Below, piece after piece: positions 8,765 to 16,151 of a stretch of DNA of 64,000 bases (the stretch's first letter is position 1; every line of letters begins with the position of its first letter). Origin of the DNA: DATDAW01 sp036524675 (lineage in GTDB: Bacteria > Verrucomicrobiota > Verrucomicrobiia > Chthoniobacterales > DASVRZ01); the NCBI GenBank assembly GCA_036524675.1, contig DATDBU010000011.1, forward strand, positions 1 to 64,000, in the 5' to 3' direction. The position numbers and the translations under genes are program-made. The notes under the pieces were generated by a model. It searched no databases. It was not told the DNA's origin and saw nothing but the letters and a program-made list of their open reading frames with translations.

Positions 8765-9853
8765 ATGAACGAAACGATGCAACCCCTAAACGAAACGCTT
8801 TCTGCGATTTTTGAAAATGCGCCGGACGCGATTTTTGTCGTGAATGGGGAAGGACGGGTAACGCGTGCGAATCCGCAGGCCGAAGCACTTTTTGGCTACG
8901 GACGTGAAGAGTTGATAGGTCAGCCGATCGAAATTTTGCTTCCCCAACGCTTCCGTCACGCGCACACGCGGCACCGCGCTGTTTATAAGGAGGAACCCCG
9001 GACGCGTAAGATGGGTGAGGGATTGAATCTTTACGGTCTGCGGAAGGACGGCACGGAGTTTCCGGTGGATATCATGCTCAGCCCGATGCAGACGCATGAA
9101 GGACGTAATGTCATTGCCATCGTCCGCGACATTACGCAGGCGCGCGAGACGCAGGAGGCTTTGCGAAGATCTCGTGACGAACTCGAGCTTCGTGTCCAGC
9201 TGCGCACCGCGGAGTTGCACAAGGCAAACGAGGCATTGCTGGAAGTCGTCAGCGCCGAACAACGCCGGATCGGGCAGGATTTGCACGATGGACTCTGCCA
9301 ATATCTCACAGGCATCGAATTTCGAACCTCGGTCCTTGTGGATCAACTAGCGGATCATCCCGAGGCCAGGGCCGAAGCGACGAAGATCGCCAAGTTGATT
9401 CGCGGCAGCACCCAACAGGCACGGATGCTCGCGCGAGGGTTTTCGCCGGTACACTTGGAATCCGACGGTCTTATGGCTGCGCTTGACGAACTCGCGTCGA
9501 ATACAGGGAAAATCTTCGTTATTGAGTGCCGTTTTGAATGTCTGCAGCCGGTGCATGTGAGCGATCACACCACTGCGACCCATCTCTACCGAATTGCCCA
9601 GGAGGCCATCAGCAACGCCGTACGCCATGGACACGCCCGTTCCATCGTCGTAGCTCTCGCGAAAGAGAACGGTACGGCGACGCTTAGAATTATGGACAAC
9701 GGTTGCGGTTTCCTTTCGCAGGGAGACAGCGCGGCTGGAATGGGTCTGCGGATCATGCGGTACCGGGCCGAAATGATTGGCGCTACGCTCCGGATCGAGC
9801 CGGGTGATGGGATAGGAACCGCTGTCACGTGTGTTTTTCGAAGCGCCCCATGA
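8765..9853 (+). CDS. PAS-domain sensor histidine kinase (NarL-type partner)
   Basis: A 362-residue soluble kinase with no membrane segment. A PAS domain covers about residues 10-120 (IFENAPDAIFVV, GYGREELIGQP, followed by a PAC region IVRDIT). A short coiled coil follows. A HisKA_3 dimerisation domain carries the phosphoacceptor His174 (QDLHDG), and an HATPase_c domain near 265-360 has the N box (QEAISNAVRHG), DNGCGF and GMGLRIM. It phosphorylates a LuxR-family regulator, which is encoded next to it with an ATGA overlap. The PAS ligand is unknown; no Cys/His heme motif stands out. Confidence 0.92.
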   Translation: MNETMQPLNETLSAIFENAPDAIFVVNGEGRVTRANPQAEALFGYGREELIGQPIEILLPQRFRHAHTRHRAVYKEEPRTRKMGEGLNLYGLRKDGTEFPVDIMLSPMQTHEGRNVIAIVRDITQARETQEALRRSRDELELRVQLRTAELHKANEALLEVVSAEQRRIGQDLHDGLCQYLTGIEFRTSVLVDQLADHPEARAEATKIAKLIRGSTQQARMLARGFSPVHLESDGLMAALDELASNTGKIFVIECRFECLQPVHVSDHTTATHLYRIAQEAISNAVRHGHARSIVVALAKENGTATLRIMDNGCGFLSQGDSAAGMGLRIMRYRAEMIGATLRIEPGDGIGTAVTCVFRSAP

Positions 9854-10551
9854 AAGGTCCGGAGTCGAATTCCAAGCAAATCCGCGTGTTGATCGTCGAC
9901 GATCACCCGATGACGCGCGATGGGCTGTCGTATCTGATCAATCATCAGGCGGATATGATGGTCTGTTGCGAGGCGCGAAATGCTGCGGAAGCGCTTGACG
10001 GTGTGATCCGGTTCAAACCGGACCTTGTGCTCGCTGATTACGCGCTTCCCGACAAGAATGGTCTGGAGCTCATCAAGGACATCAGGGCGATCCGGCCCGA
10101 TCTTCCATTGTTGATCATCTCGATGCACGAGGAGTCGATGTATGCAGATCGCGTGCTGCGAGCGGGCGCACGGGGCTACATTTCCAAGGAGGAAGGCGGC
10201 AAAAAGCTGATGGAGGCCATCCGCCACGTTCTTAGTGGCAGGATTTATGTGAGCGACGAGATGTCGGCCCGGATCCTCGAAATTTTCTCGGGCGGCCAGG
10301 CGGTGGCAGGGCGTTCAGGCGTTGAAGAGCTGACCGATCGTGAGTTCGAAATTTTTGGCTGGATAGGCGACGGTCTCTCCACGCAGGAGATCGCTAAAAG
10401 ACTTCATTTGAGCGCGAAAACCGTCGACGCTCATCGGGCTAATATCAAAGAAAAGCTGAAGCTGAAAACGATCAATGAATTGGTCTCCTACGCCGCGCGC
10501 TGGACGGCAATTCGTGGCGGATTTCGGCCGGATGGCTGCGCGTCAGCCTGA
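9850..10551 (+). CDS. LuxR/NarL-type response regulator
   Basis: A 233-residue two-domain regulator. The receiver domain has the acidic pair in LIVDDHP, phosphoacceptor Asp63 (VLADYALPD), and the conserved Thr/Ser and Lys (ISMHEES, YISKEEGG). The C-terminal LuxR-type helix-turn-helix includes LTDREFEIF and STQEIAKRLHLSAKTVDAHRA. The start at 9850 is fixed by an ATGA overlap with the kinase stop, so the two are translationally coupled and form a two-component system. Target genes cannot be told from the window; the universal stress protein downstream is a candidate by position only. Confidence 0.93.
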   Translation: MKGPESNSKQIRVLIVDDHPMTRDGLSYLINHQADMMVCCEARNAAEALDGVIRFKPDLVLADYALPDKNGLELIKDIRAIRPDLPLLIISMHEESMYADRVLRAGARGYISKEEGGKKLMEAIRHVLSGRIYVSDEMSARILEIFSGGQAVAGRSGVEELTDREFEIFGWIGDGLSTQEIAKRLHLSAKTVDAHRANIKEKLKLKTINELVSYAARWTAIRGGFRPDGCASA

Positions 10552-10581
10552 TCCGGACTGTCCTCAACGGAACGGAACATG

Positions 10582-10611
10582 TTGACCGCCGGAACGAATT
10601 CCCCGTAATCT
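10582..10611 (+). promoter_or_regulatory. Possible sigma-70 promoter for the universal stress protein gene
   Basis: TTGACC at 10582-10587 and TAATCT at 10606-10611, separated by 18 bp, in the 139-bp spacer between the response regulator and the universal stress protein gene. A small inverted repeat (TTGT-CGGT-ACAA) lies further downstream. The match is reasonable but not unique. Confidence 0.35.
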
Positions 10612-10708
10612 AATTTTGTGCTGATGGTTCCGATCCATTGTCGGTACAACAAATACAGTCCGATTGGACCACGAGCTAAGTAGATGATTTGTGTCAGACA
10701 AAAACGCT

Positions 10709-11251
10709 ATGAACACGACCCCAGAATCCGGAGCGCCCCAGACAGACGACATAAGTCAAAAACAAGGTAATGTCGAAGGCGCTGCTCCTCTTCCGACTCT
10801 TCTAAAGCTCACAAAGATCCTGGTTCCGACCGATTTTTCTGAAACCTCACGGAAAGCGCTTCAATACGCCATTGCCTTTGCCAAACAGTTTGGCGCAAAG
10901 ATCACATTACTCCACGTTATCGAACCTCCTCCCGAATCAGAGGAAAGGATTTATGCGGAGACGAGCCTGGAGGAAGTGATGAGGCCCGTAAGAGAGCAGC
11001 TCGAAACACTGGCAACGTCCGCCATCGAGTCGAAGCTCCTCGACACGACGCTGGTGCGCGTGGGCGTGCCTTTTGTGATCATCACGGATCTGGCAGGCGA
11101 ACTCGAGATCGATCTGGTCATCGTCACGACGCACGGTTACACGGGTCTCAAACATGTTTTCCTCGGAAGTACGGCCGAACGTATCGTCAGACATGCGCCC
11201 TGCCCGGTCCTCGTTGTCCGCGAACGCGAGCACGAGTTCGTGCAAGTATAA
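10709..11251 (+). CDS. Universal stress protein (UspA family)
   Basis: About 180 residues with one Usp domain starting near LTKILVPTDFSETSRKAL. The ATP-binding variant motif is recognisable at the C terminus: THGYTGLKHVFLGSTAERIVR, in the G-2x-G-9x-G(S/T) arrangement, then CPVLVV. So an ATP-binding UspA-type protein is likely. The 30-residue N-terminal tail is polar and unusual in length. The start could be GTG 10691 or ATG 10709; neither has a clear ribosome site. Located just after a two-component system. Confidence 0.88.
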   Translation: MNTTPESGAPQTDDISQKQGNVEGAAPLPTLLKLTKILVPTDFSETSRKALQYAIAFAKQFGAKITLLHVIEPPPESEERIYAETSLEEVMRPVREQLETLATSAIESKLLDTTLVRVGVPFVIITDLAGELEIDLVIVTTHGYTGLKHVFLGSTAERIVRHAPCPVLVVREREHEFVQV

Positions 11252-11314
11252 ACTACGACAAAGTATGAAGAGTTGCCCAACCATGAGGCAATTGAAACGC
11301 GCCGGAATCCAATG

Positions 11315-11508
11315 AATCCGCGTAGCCGGGAGGTAAGTGCTTGTGAAGACGTTCCTTGTGGTGAGCGTTTGTATTTGGCGTACGCGCCTGTCCGCAGCCG
11401 GCGCGGACGGGTTGACGGAAGATGGTTTGCAATGGTGCCAATAAGGTCCCGCATCGGTCGGCGGGACACAAGGAACGTCCCGACACTTACTTCCCGATTG
11501 CGCGGATC
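11315..11508. repeat. Long imperfect inverted repeat (MITE-like element)
   Basis: Left arm 11315-11360 and right arm 11467-11508 are reverse complements over about 42 bases with a few mismatches and one small gap; both contain CCGGGAGGTAAG/CTTACTTCCCG and ACGTTCCTTGTG/CACAAGGAACGT. The ~106-bp centre holds further hairpins (GTCCGC...GCGGAC; CCCGC...GCGGG). There is no coding capacity. It could be a miniature transposable element, a REPIN-like structure or a highly folded RNA. No clear target-site duplication was seen. Confidence 0.6.
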
Positions 11509-11539
11509 AGACACCCCTCGGGGCTGGTCACCTTAACAG

Positions 11540-11584
11540 TTCACCGCCAGGCAAGACACCAGAACACCAAGGGCCGGAGGTGAA
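11540..11584. repeat. Short inverted repeat with CACCAAG words
   Basis: TTCACC at 11540 pairs with GGTGAA ending at 11584, enclosing AAGACACC, AACACCAAGG words. The same word family recurs as an inverted repeat at 14359-14448. Confidence 0.45.
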
Positions 11585-11752
11585 TGGTGTTTCGTATCCG
11601 TCACGCCAACAGCATGGCGATGAGAGCTTGACTGCGGCGAAGATTGGTCGGTGTTTCCATGCCTTGGCTGGATTGCGGCGTGGCTTGACATTGGCTGGCT
11701 TTTGCCCTGAGGGTCGAGACTCCCCGGCTGCGGCGTTGCCGGAGGTATTGTC

Positions 11753-12751
11753 ATGTACCAAATTCTTGTCGAAAATCTCACCAAGACCTATCGCGTGTCG
11801 GAACGGGCTCCGGGATGGCGCGGGGCGATGCGTGGGTTGGTCTCGCGCAAGACACGCGTCATTAGCGCGTTGCGGGGTGTTTCTTTCCGAATCGGACAGG
11901 GCGACCTTGTCGGTTATATTGGTCCCAACGGCGCGGGAAAATCGACGACGGTAAAAGCGCTTTCAGGGATTCTGGTCCCGGATTCCGGGCGGTGCCTGAT
12001 CGATGGGAGGGTTCCGTGGGAGGATCGAATTGCGCATGTGGCCCGGATCGGTGTCGTGTTTGGGCAGCGGACGCAGCTTTGGTGGGATTTGCCGGTGGTG
12101 GAAAGCTTCGATCTGTTGCGCGACATGTACCGGGTGCCCGGACGTGATTACCGGTCGCGTCGGGATGAGCTCGTGCAACGTCTTGGATTGGAGGGATTTC
12201 TCTATCAACCGGTTCGGCAATTGAGTCTCGGTCAGAGGATGCGCTCCGACCTGGCGGCAGCGTTGTTACACCGGCCGGGTGTGTTATTTCTGGATGAGCC
12301 GACCATCGGCCTGGATGCGGTGTCGAAGCTCGCGGTGCGTGAATGCATCCGCGACCTCCATCAGCGCGATGGCGTCACGATTATCCTGACGACGCACGAT
12401 CTCGACGAAATCGAGGCGCTTTGCCAGCGCGTGATGGTAATCGGCGACGGGCGGATTCTTTCAGATGGAACGGTGCGCGATTTGCGGCGTCAGGTGCGGG
12501 ACGAAAGGCTTCTAACAATCGATTTGTGCAACCCGGAGGCAACCATTGATATTCCGTCCACACGAATTGCCCGCCGTGAGGGCGGACGTGTCGTGCTGCG
12601 TTTTGACCCCGAGGAAATCCCGGCCGCGGAGCTTATCCGACGGATTACTGCGCAGCATGAGATCGAGGATCTGTTTCTGGAATCTACGCCGATTGAGGAA
12701 ATTGTGGCTAACTTGTATGCGAAACACACTGCGGAAGGTGTCCTGCTGTGA
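11753..12751 (+). CDS. ABC-2 exporter ATP-binding protein
   Basis: A 332-residue nucleotide-binding subunit. It has Walker A GPNGAGKST near 57-65, a Q-loop region around VFGQRTQLWWDLP, signature LSLGQRMR, Walker B VLFLDEPTIGLD and switch His in TTHDLDE. The C-terminal ~80 residues after the ATPase core are an accessory domain, as in Nod/Dnr-type exporters. GGAGG lies 7 bases before the ATG. It is first in a three-gene operon with two ABC-2 permeases, joined by a GTGA overlap. The substrate is unknown. Confidence 0.93.
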   Translation: MYQILVENLTKTYRVSERAPGWRGAMRGLVSRKTRVISALRGVSFRIGQGDLVGYIGPNGAGKSTTVKALSGILVPDSGRCLIDGRVPWEDRIAHVARIGVVFGQRTQLWWDLPVVESFDLLRDMYRVPGRDYRSRRDELVQRLGLEGFLYQPVRQLSLGQRMRSDLAAALLHRPGVLFLDEPTIGLDAVSKLAVRECIRDLHQRDGVTIILTTHDLDEIEALCQRVMVIGDGRILSDGTVRDLRRQVRDERLLTIDLCNPEATIDIPSTRIARREGGRVVLRFDPEEIPAAELIRRITAQHEIEDLFLESTPIEEIVANLYAKHTAEGVLL

Positions 12752-13539
12752 ATATTTTCGCGTCCATCATCCGGGCCAGATTTTTCATGCTGCTGCAATA
12801 CCGCGGCGCCGCGCTTGGCGGATTGATAACACAGATTTTCTTCGGACTGGTTTTTGTGATGGCTTACGAGGCGCTTTTTGCAAGCAGCAGCACGCCGCAG
12901 CCGATGACGCTGTCGCAGGTGGTCACTTATCTTTGGCTGAATCAGGCGCTGTTCGCGATGCTACCGTGGCAGCCCGACATGGAGATCCGGCAGATGATGC
13001 GGACCGGAAACGTCGCGTACGAACTGGTGCGGCCGTACAGTCTTTATTGGCAATGGTTTGCACGGGCGTTGGCCATGCGTTCGGCTCCGACGCTGCTGCG
13101 GGCAGGACCAATGGCGGTGCTGGCGGCGCTGTTCTTCGGACTCGGCGCTCCTGCAGGCGCTGAGTCGGCGGCATGGTTTGTGTTGGCAGTGTTGATGGCG
13201 CTAGTCTTGTCGTCAGCGATCACGGTGCTGCTGAACGCATCCCTATTTTGGACGATCAGTGGCGAGGGAGTAACACTGTTGTTCCCGGCGGTGGTTGTGT
13301 CGCTCTCGGGCCAAAGTATACCGCTGCCGTTTTATCCGGACTGGCTGCAACCTGTGCTGCATTGGCTGCCATTCCGCGGGTTGCTCGATGTGCCATCGCG
13401 TATTTACTCGGGCGCGATCGCTCCCGCCCAGGCTCCATTCGAGATCGGGAGTCAGCTGGCTTGGTGCGTGGCGCTTGTTTTCATCGGCGGCCTGATCGTG
13501 CGCAAGGGCGCGCGGCGCCTGGTCGTGCAAGGAGGTTAG
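12748..13539 (+). CDS. ABC-2 type permease (first subunit)
   Basis: A 263-residue protein with about six membrane segments, matching the ABC2_membrane_6 style of permease normally encoded as a pair beside one ATPase. The GTG start at 12748 overlaps the ATPase stop (GTGA). A conserved polar stretch, MEIRQMMRTGNVAYELVRPY, lies after the second membrane segment, where the coupling region would be. It partners the gene immediately downstream. Confidence 0.85.
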   Translation: MNIFASIIRARFFMLLQYRGAALGGLITQIFFGLVFVMAYEALFASSSTPQPMTLSQVVTYLWLNQALFAMLPWQPDMEIRQMMRTGNVAYELVRPYSLYWQWFARALAMRSAPTLLRAGPMAVLAALFFGLGAPAGAESAAWFVLAVLMALVLSSAITVLLNASLFWTISGEGVTLLFPAVVVSLSGQSIPLPFYPDWLQPVLHWLPFRGLLDVPSRIYSGAIAPAQAPFEIGSQLAWCVALVFIGGLIVRKGARRLVVQGG

Positions 13540-13542
13540 GAG

Positions 13543-14331
13543 ATGAGGAATTACCTTTGGCTCTATTTGAGACTGGTGGGATTCAGCATCCGCGCGCAAA
13601 TGGAATATCGCGCCAGTTTTCTCCTGCAAACGGCCGCGAATCTGCTAATCACGTGCATCGAATTCGTCGCCATCTGGGCGGTGCTGGGACGTTTCGGCAA
13701 TATCCGAGGCTGGACCCTGCCGGAGATCTGTTTTTTCTACGGAACCGCAAATGCTGCGTTTGCGATTGGTGAAGCGATCAGCCGTGGCTTTGATCAATTT
13801 GCGGGGTTTGTCCGCGGTGGCGATTTCGATCGTATCCTGCTGCGGCCGTGCCCGACAGTCGTGCAGTTGCTGGGGCACGAACTCAGCTTGCGCCGCTCCG
13901 GCCGTCTCGCGCAAGCTCTAACTGTCATCAGCCTCGGGTTCGCCTGGATGCCGCAGACCTTCACACTGTCCAACGTCGCTTTGCTAGCATGGGCTATTTC
14001 CTGCGGCGCACTGCTTTTCACCGGTGTCCTCATCATTCAAGCGACGATCTGTTTCTGGACGACGGAATCTATCGAAATGATGAATGTGCTCACGTACGGC
14101 GCCGTATTCAGTTCGCAATATCCGCTATCGATCTATCGCGATTGGTTTCGTAATTTTTTCACTTTCGTCATCCCGCTGGCCGGCGTCGTGTTCCTCCCGG
14201 TATTGGGGGTCTTGGGGAGATCCTCCGGCTGGCATGTCTGGCTCGCGCCGTTGTGCGGCCCAATTTTTCTTTTGGCAGCCTTGCAAATCTGGCGCTTCGG
14301 AGTCCGCCGCTATTGCTCGACGGGAACGTGA
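13543..14331 (+). CDS. ABC-2 type permease (second subunit)
   Basis: A 262-residue, six-segment membrane protein, paralogous in layout to the preceding permease: GFVRGGDFDRILLRPCP corresponds to the VAYELVRPYSL stretch of the first. It starts 3 bp after the first permease stop with an AGGAGG ribosome site. The two permeases probably form a heterodimer with the ATPase. The operon ends here; the spacer that follows contains a CACCAAG inverted repeat rather than a simple terminator. Confidence 0.85.
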   Translation: MRNYLWLYLRLVGFSIRAQMEYRASFLLQTAANLLITCIEFVAIWAVLGRFGNIRGWTLPEICFFYGTANAAFAIGEAISRGFDQFAGFVRGGDFDRILLRPCPTVVQLLGHELSLRRSGRLAQALTVISLGFAWMPQTFTLSNVALLAWAISCGALLFTGVLIIQATICFWTTESIEMMNVLTYGAVFSSQYPLSIYRDWFRNFFTFVIPLAGVVFLPVLGVLGRSSGWHVWLAPLCGPIFLLAALQIWRFGVRRYCSTGT

Positions 14332-14358
14332 CCTGTCAGTCGGTTGGCTGACCTGCTT

Positions 14359-14448
14359 TCACCATCAAGGCACCAAGAGAAGCAGGTAAGGTCGAAGCTA
14401 TTGCGAAAACCAGTTCAAATTGCCCTTTTCTTGGTGTCTTGTAGGTGA
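14359..14448. repeat. Intergenic inverted repeat built of CACCAAG/CTTGGTG words
   Basis: The arm at 14359-14381 (CACCATCAAGGCACCAAG) pairs imperfectly with 14426-14448 (CTTGGTGTCTTGTAGGTG). It fills the spacer between the convergent exporter operon and toxin gene. It might act as a transcription barrier, though no T tract follows. Confidence 0.5.
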
Positions 14449-14463
14449 CCACGTCGAGCCAGC

Positions 14464-14847
14464 TCAATCCCAAAAAGCCTGCGAATAGTGGTTTAGGATG
14501 TTGCTATCCTTGGTTGTGAGCGGGCAGCCTGCCAGTCGGGCGTTCGCAGTGATGAGTCGATCAAACACGTCACGAGTCCAATGTTCTTCGTGCGCTTGAT
14601 TGACGACTGCTGAAAAGGTCTCTGAAGCAAGAGTAAGACTGATATCTGCCGCTAGATCCGCGAAAATGGTTCTACCGTCTACCGTGAGTCTGCCGATTTC
14701 CTTCAGATATTCCAATTCCAGGAGAACGATGGGCGAAACGGTCAGGTTCCCCGCATCAAGTCGGTGGCGTACGATCTGCGGGACGCGCTCCAACTCTCCT
14801 GCATGGAGCCACGCGACCACGTGGGTGTCTAAATGGATGGTTTCCAT
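14464..14847 (-). CDS. PIN-domain ribonuclease toxin (VapC-like)
   Basis: A 127-residue PIN-domain protein, presumably an Mg-dependent endoribonuclease that cuts tRNA or other RNA when freed from its antitoxin. The acidic active-site residues are visible: D7 in HLDTH, Glu in LLELEY, Asp in RDVFDRL and Asp in TTKDSNI. The start is ATG 14847 (a GTG at 14859 is also possible). It overlaps the end of the antitoxin gene, so the pair is translationally coupled. Both catalytic and C-terminal parts look intact. Confidence 0.85.
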   Translation of the reverse strand: METIHLDTHVVAWLHAGELERVPQIVRHRLDAGNLTVSPIVLLELEYLKEIGRLTVDGRTIFADLAADISLTLASETFSAVVNQAHEEHWTRDVFDRLITANARLAGCPLTTKDSNILNHYSQAFWD

Positions 14848-15065
14848 TCGCTGGACCAATCCTGATGCACGAGGTCCTCGGGATCGCCTTGAATCGTGGG
14901 CCGCTTCCGAAGGCGCGACAAACCTGATGGGCGCGGTTGTTCTGGGCGTGGAGCAATCTGCAAGACACGTCCCTTACGTTCGATTTCCAAAACTTCCCCC
15001 GTTTCAAGAACTTGATCGAGCAATCTATAGATATTGTCCCGCAGCTTGGAAACAGTGACCGTCAT
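14829..15065 (-). CDS. Phd/YefM-type antitoxin
   Basis: A 78-residue protein that begins MTVTVSKLRDNIYRLLDQV, the usual Phd/YefM N-terminal fold that binds DNA, followed by EVLEIERKGRVLQIAP and a disordered, Pro-rich C-terminal tail that would neutralise the toxin. The start is ATG 15065. A strong promoter is placed so that transcription would begin at or next to this ATG and no Shine-Dalgarno is present, so a leaderless mRNA is likely. Repression by the antitoxin/toxin complex at the GTAC palindromes upstream is inferred from family knowledge. Confidence 0.82.
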   Translation of the reverse strand: MTVTVSKLRDNIYRLLDQVLETGEVLEIERKGRVLQIAPRPEQPRPSGLSRLRKRPTIQGDPEDLVHQDWSSEWKPSI

Positions 15066-15072
15066 AAAGACG

Positions 15073-15114
15073 AGAGTACGCCCCAACGTACGGCTGTCAA
15101 TAAACGGCGTACGC
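15073..15114 (-). promoter_or_regulatory. Toxin-antitoxin promoter with palindromic operator
   Basis: Read on the minus strand, TTGACA (15100-15095) and TACTCT (15078-15073) are spaced by 16 bp. The -10 ends 7 bases before the antitoxin ATG at 15065, leaving no room for a leader. GTAC-centred palindromes lie at 15076-15081, 15087-15092 (CGTACG) and 15107-15114 (GCGTACGC); the last two centres are 21 bp apart, two helical turns, and bracket the -35. This fits autoregulation by a dimeric antitoxin. Confidence 0.65.
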
Positions 15115-15199
15115 TTTGTTGAAATGGCTTCTGAGGACCTCCGTGCGGCGTCTTTGTATGGGGCAGACTGATGCAATCTGCAAACGACACATCTTCGCC

Positions 15200-15227
15200 T
15201 TGACACGTTGGGGTGAGGGTCTATTTT
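15200..15227 (+). promoter_or_regulatory. Promoter of the rpmH operon
   Basis: TTGACA at 15200-15205 and TATTTT at 15222-15227 with a 16-bp spacer, about 38 bp upstream of rpmH. This is a close match to a housekeeping sigma-70-type promoter, as expected for a ribosomal protein operon. Confidence 0.68.
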
Positions 15228-15264
15228 CCCGGCTCCTTTCGACTTTCCAAACCGAACAGACGCT

Positions 15265-15438
15265 ATGAAACCCTGTTATCAGCCTTCCAAACGCACCCGT
15301 AAACGCCAGTTCGGTTTTCGTGCCCGCATGAAAACGAAAAACGGCCGCGCCATTCTCGCTCGCCGCCGTCAGCGCGGCCGCAAACGTCTCCTGCCGAAGG
15401 GTGTGGAGATCCACTACGCGCGCCACACCCAGGCGTAG
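15265..15438 (+). CDS. rpmH: 50S ribosomal protein L34
   Basis: A 57-residue, Arg/Lys-rich protein whose N terminus reads MKPCYQPSKRTRKRQFGFR, then RMKTKNGRAILARRRQRGRK, the unmistakable L34 core. It is about ten residues longer than the usual 44-47, with the extra tail LPKGVEIHYARHTQA after the core. It is too short for many gene callers. First gene of the rpmH-rnpA-yidD-yidC-jag cluster. Confidence 0.96.
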   Translation: MKPCYQPSKRTRKRQFGFRARMKTKNGRAILARRRQRGRKRLLPKGVEIHYARHTQA

Positions 15439-15471
15439 CCCGTTCCGGATTTCCGCGGCGAAGGGCTTCGT

Positions 15472-15825
15472 TTGCGCCTGAATTTTCCAAAAACGCGACG
15501 CCTAACGTGCGCCGGGGAATTTGCCCAGGTGCGCGAACGCGGGAAGGCAGTTCATTCGCGATTTGTAGTTCTTTCGGTCCTCGATCCGGCACCCGATGGG
15601 TTGTTACGCACGGGGATCATCACTTCGAAACGGGTCGGTGGGGCCGTCGAAAGGAATCGTATCCGTCGCCGTTTGCGCGAAATTTTTCGTCTCCACCAAC
15701 ATCGGTTGCGTCCCGGCGTGTGGATTGTAACCATCGCCAGGCAGCCTGCGGCATCGGCCCCGTGGGAGCGCCTGCAAAGTGACTGGTTGCAGCTTGCCAG
15801 ACGCGCTTCTATCCTCTGCGACTGA
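15472..15825 (+). CDS. rnpA: Ribonuclease P protein component
   Basis: 117 residues; protein cofactor of the RNase P ribozyme, which matures tRNA 5' ends. The RNR motif region is clear (GGAVERNRIRRRLREIFR), preceded by TSKRVG, and the N terminus (RLNFPKTRRLTCAGEFAQV) matches the family. The start is TTG 15472, the only codon that gives the usual N terminus. It lies 33 bp after rpmH, and its stop overlaps the yidD start by one base (TGATG). Confidence 0.95.
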   Translation: MRLNFPKTRRLTCAGEFAQVRERGKAVHSRFVVLSVLDPAPDGLLRTGIITSKRVGGAVERNRIRRRLREIFRLHQHRLRPGVWIVTIARQPAASAPWERLQSDWLQLARRASILCD

Positions 15826-16124
15826 TGAGATCACATCCCAGTCGCCCGCTTGAGGGGAGACGGCTTAGCCTGCTGCGCATGGCGCTCTCTGTATATAAAT
15901 GGAGTTTGTCGCCTGTGCTCGCGCTGCTTGGGGGCGGGTGCCGGTTCGAGCCGACTTGCAGCGTGTATTTTGTCGAAGCGGTGGAGACGCACGGCATTTT
16001 TCGTGGGACTTGGCTCGGTATTTGCAGACTTGGCCGTTGCCATCCCTGGGGCGGCTGTGGTTATGATCCCGTCCCCCCGGCCCGGACCATCAAACAACAT
16101 GCCGGGTGTCCACACTGCAAATAG
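15825..16124 (+). CDS. yidD: Membrane protein insertion efficiency factor YidD
   Basis: 99 residues. The YidD core is present: LSVYKWSLSPVLALLGGGCRFEPTCSVYFVEAVETHG, including the family's FEPTCS and the GRCHPWGGCGYDPVP motif. It is a small membrane-associated protein thought to assist YidC-dependent insertion. It has a C-terminal CPHC pair. It starts within the rnpA stop (TGATG), so it is coupled to rnpA, and it lies 27 bp before yidC. Confidence 0.95.
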   Translation: MRSHPSRPLEGRRLSLLRMALSVYKWSLSPVLALLGGGCRFEPTCSVYFVEAVETHGIFRGTWLGICRLGRCHPWGGCGYDPVPPARTIKQHAGCPHCK

Positions 16125-16151
16125 CCTTAGAACTACCTGATTTTCCACGAC

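Larger units (their letters stand above)
11252..11752. other. 500-bp non-coding region with inverted repeats
   Basis: No convincing gene here: the open frames lack homology, codon character and ribosome sites. It holds a ~194-bp imperfect inverted-repeat element (11315-11508), a CCCC-TC-GGGG hairpin near 11515, a second short inverted repeat containing AAGACACC/AACACCAAG words (11540-11584), and the leader of the ABC exporter operon. A TTGACA at 11685-11690 lies upstream of that operon but has no good -10 partner. Confidence 0.6.

Noticed and set aside
11273..11536. 87-codon frame across the long inverted repeat
   Set aside because: Composition reflects the hairpin arms; no homology or ribosome site seen.
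15066..15264. oriC / DnaA-box cluster upstream of rpmH
   Set aside because: I saw no cluster of TTATNCACA-type boxes or AT-rich unwinding element; the palindromes here belong to the toxin-antitoxin promoter.
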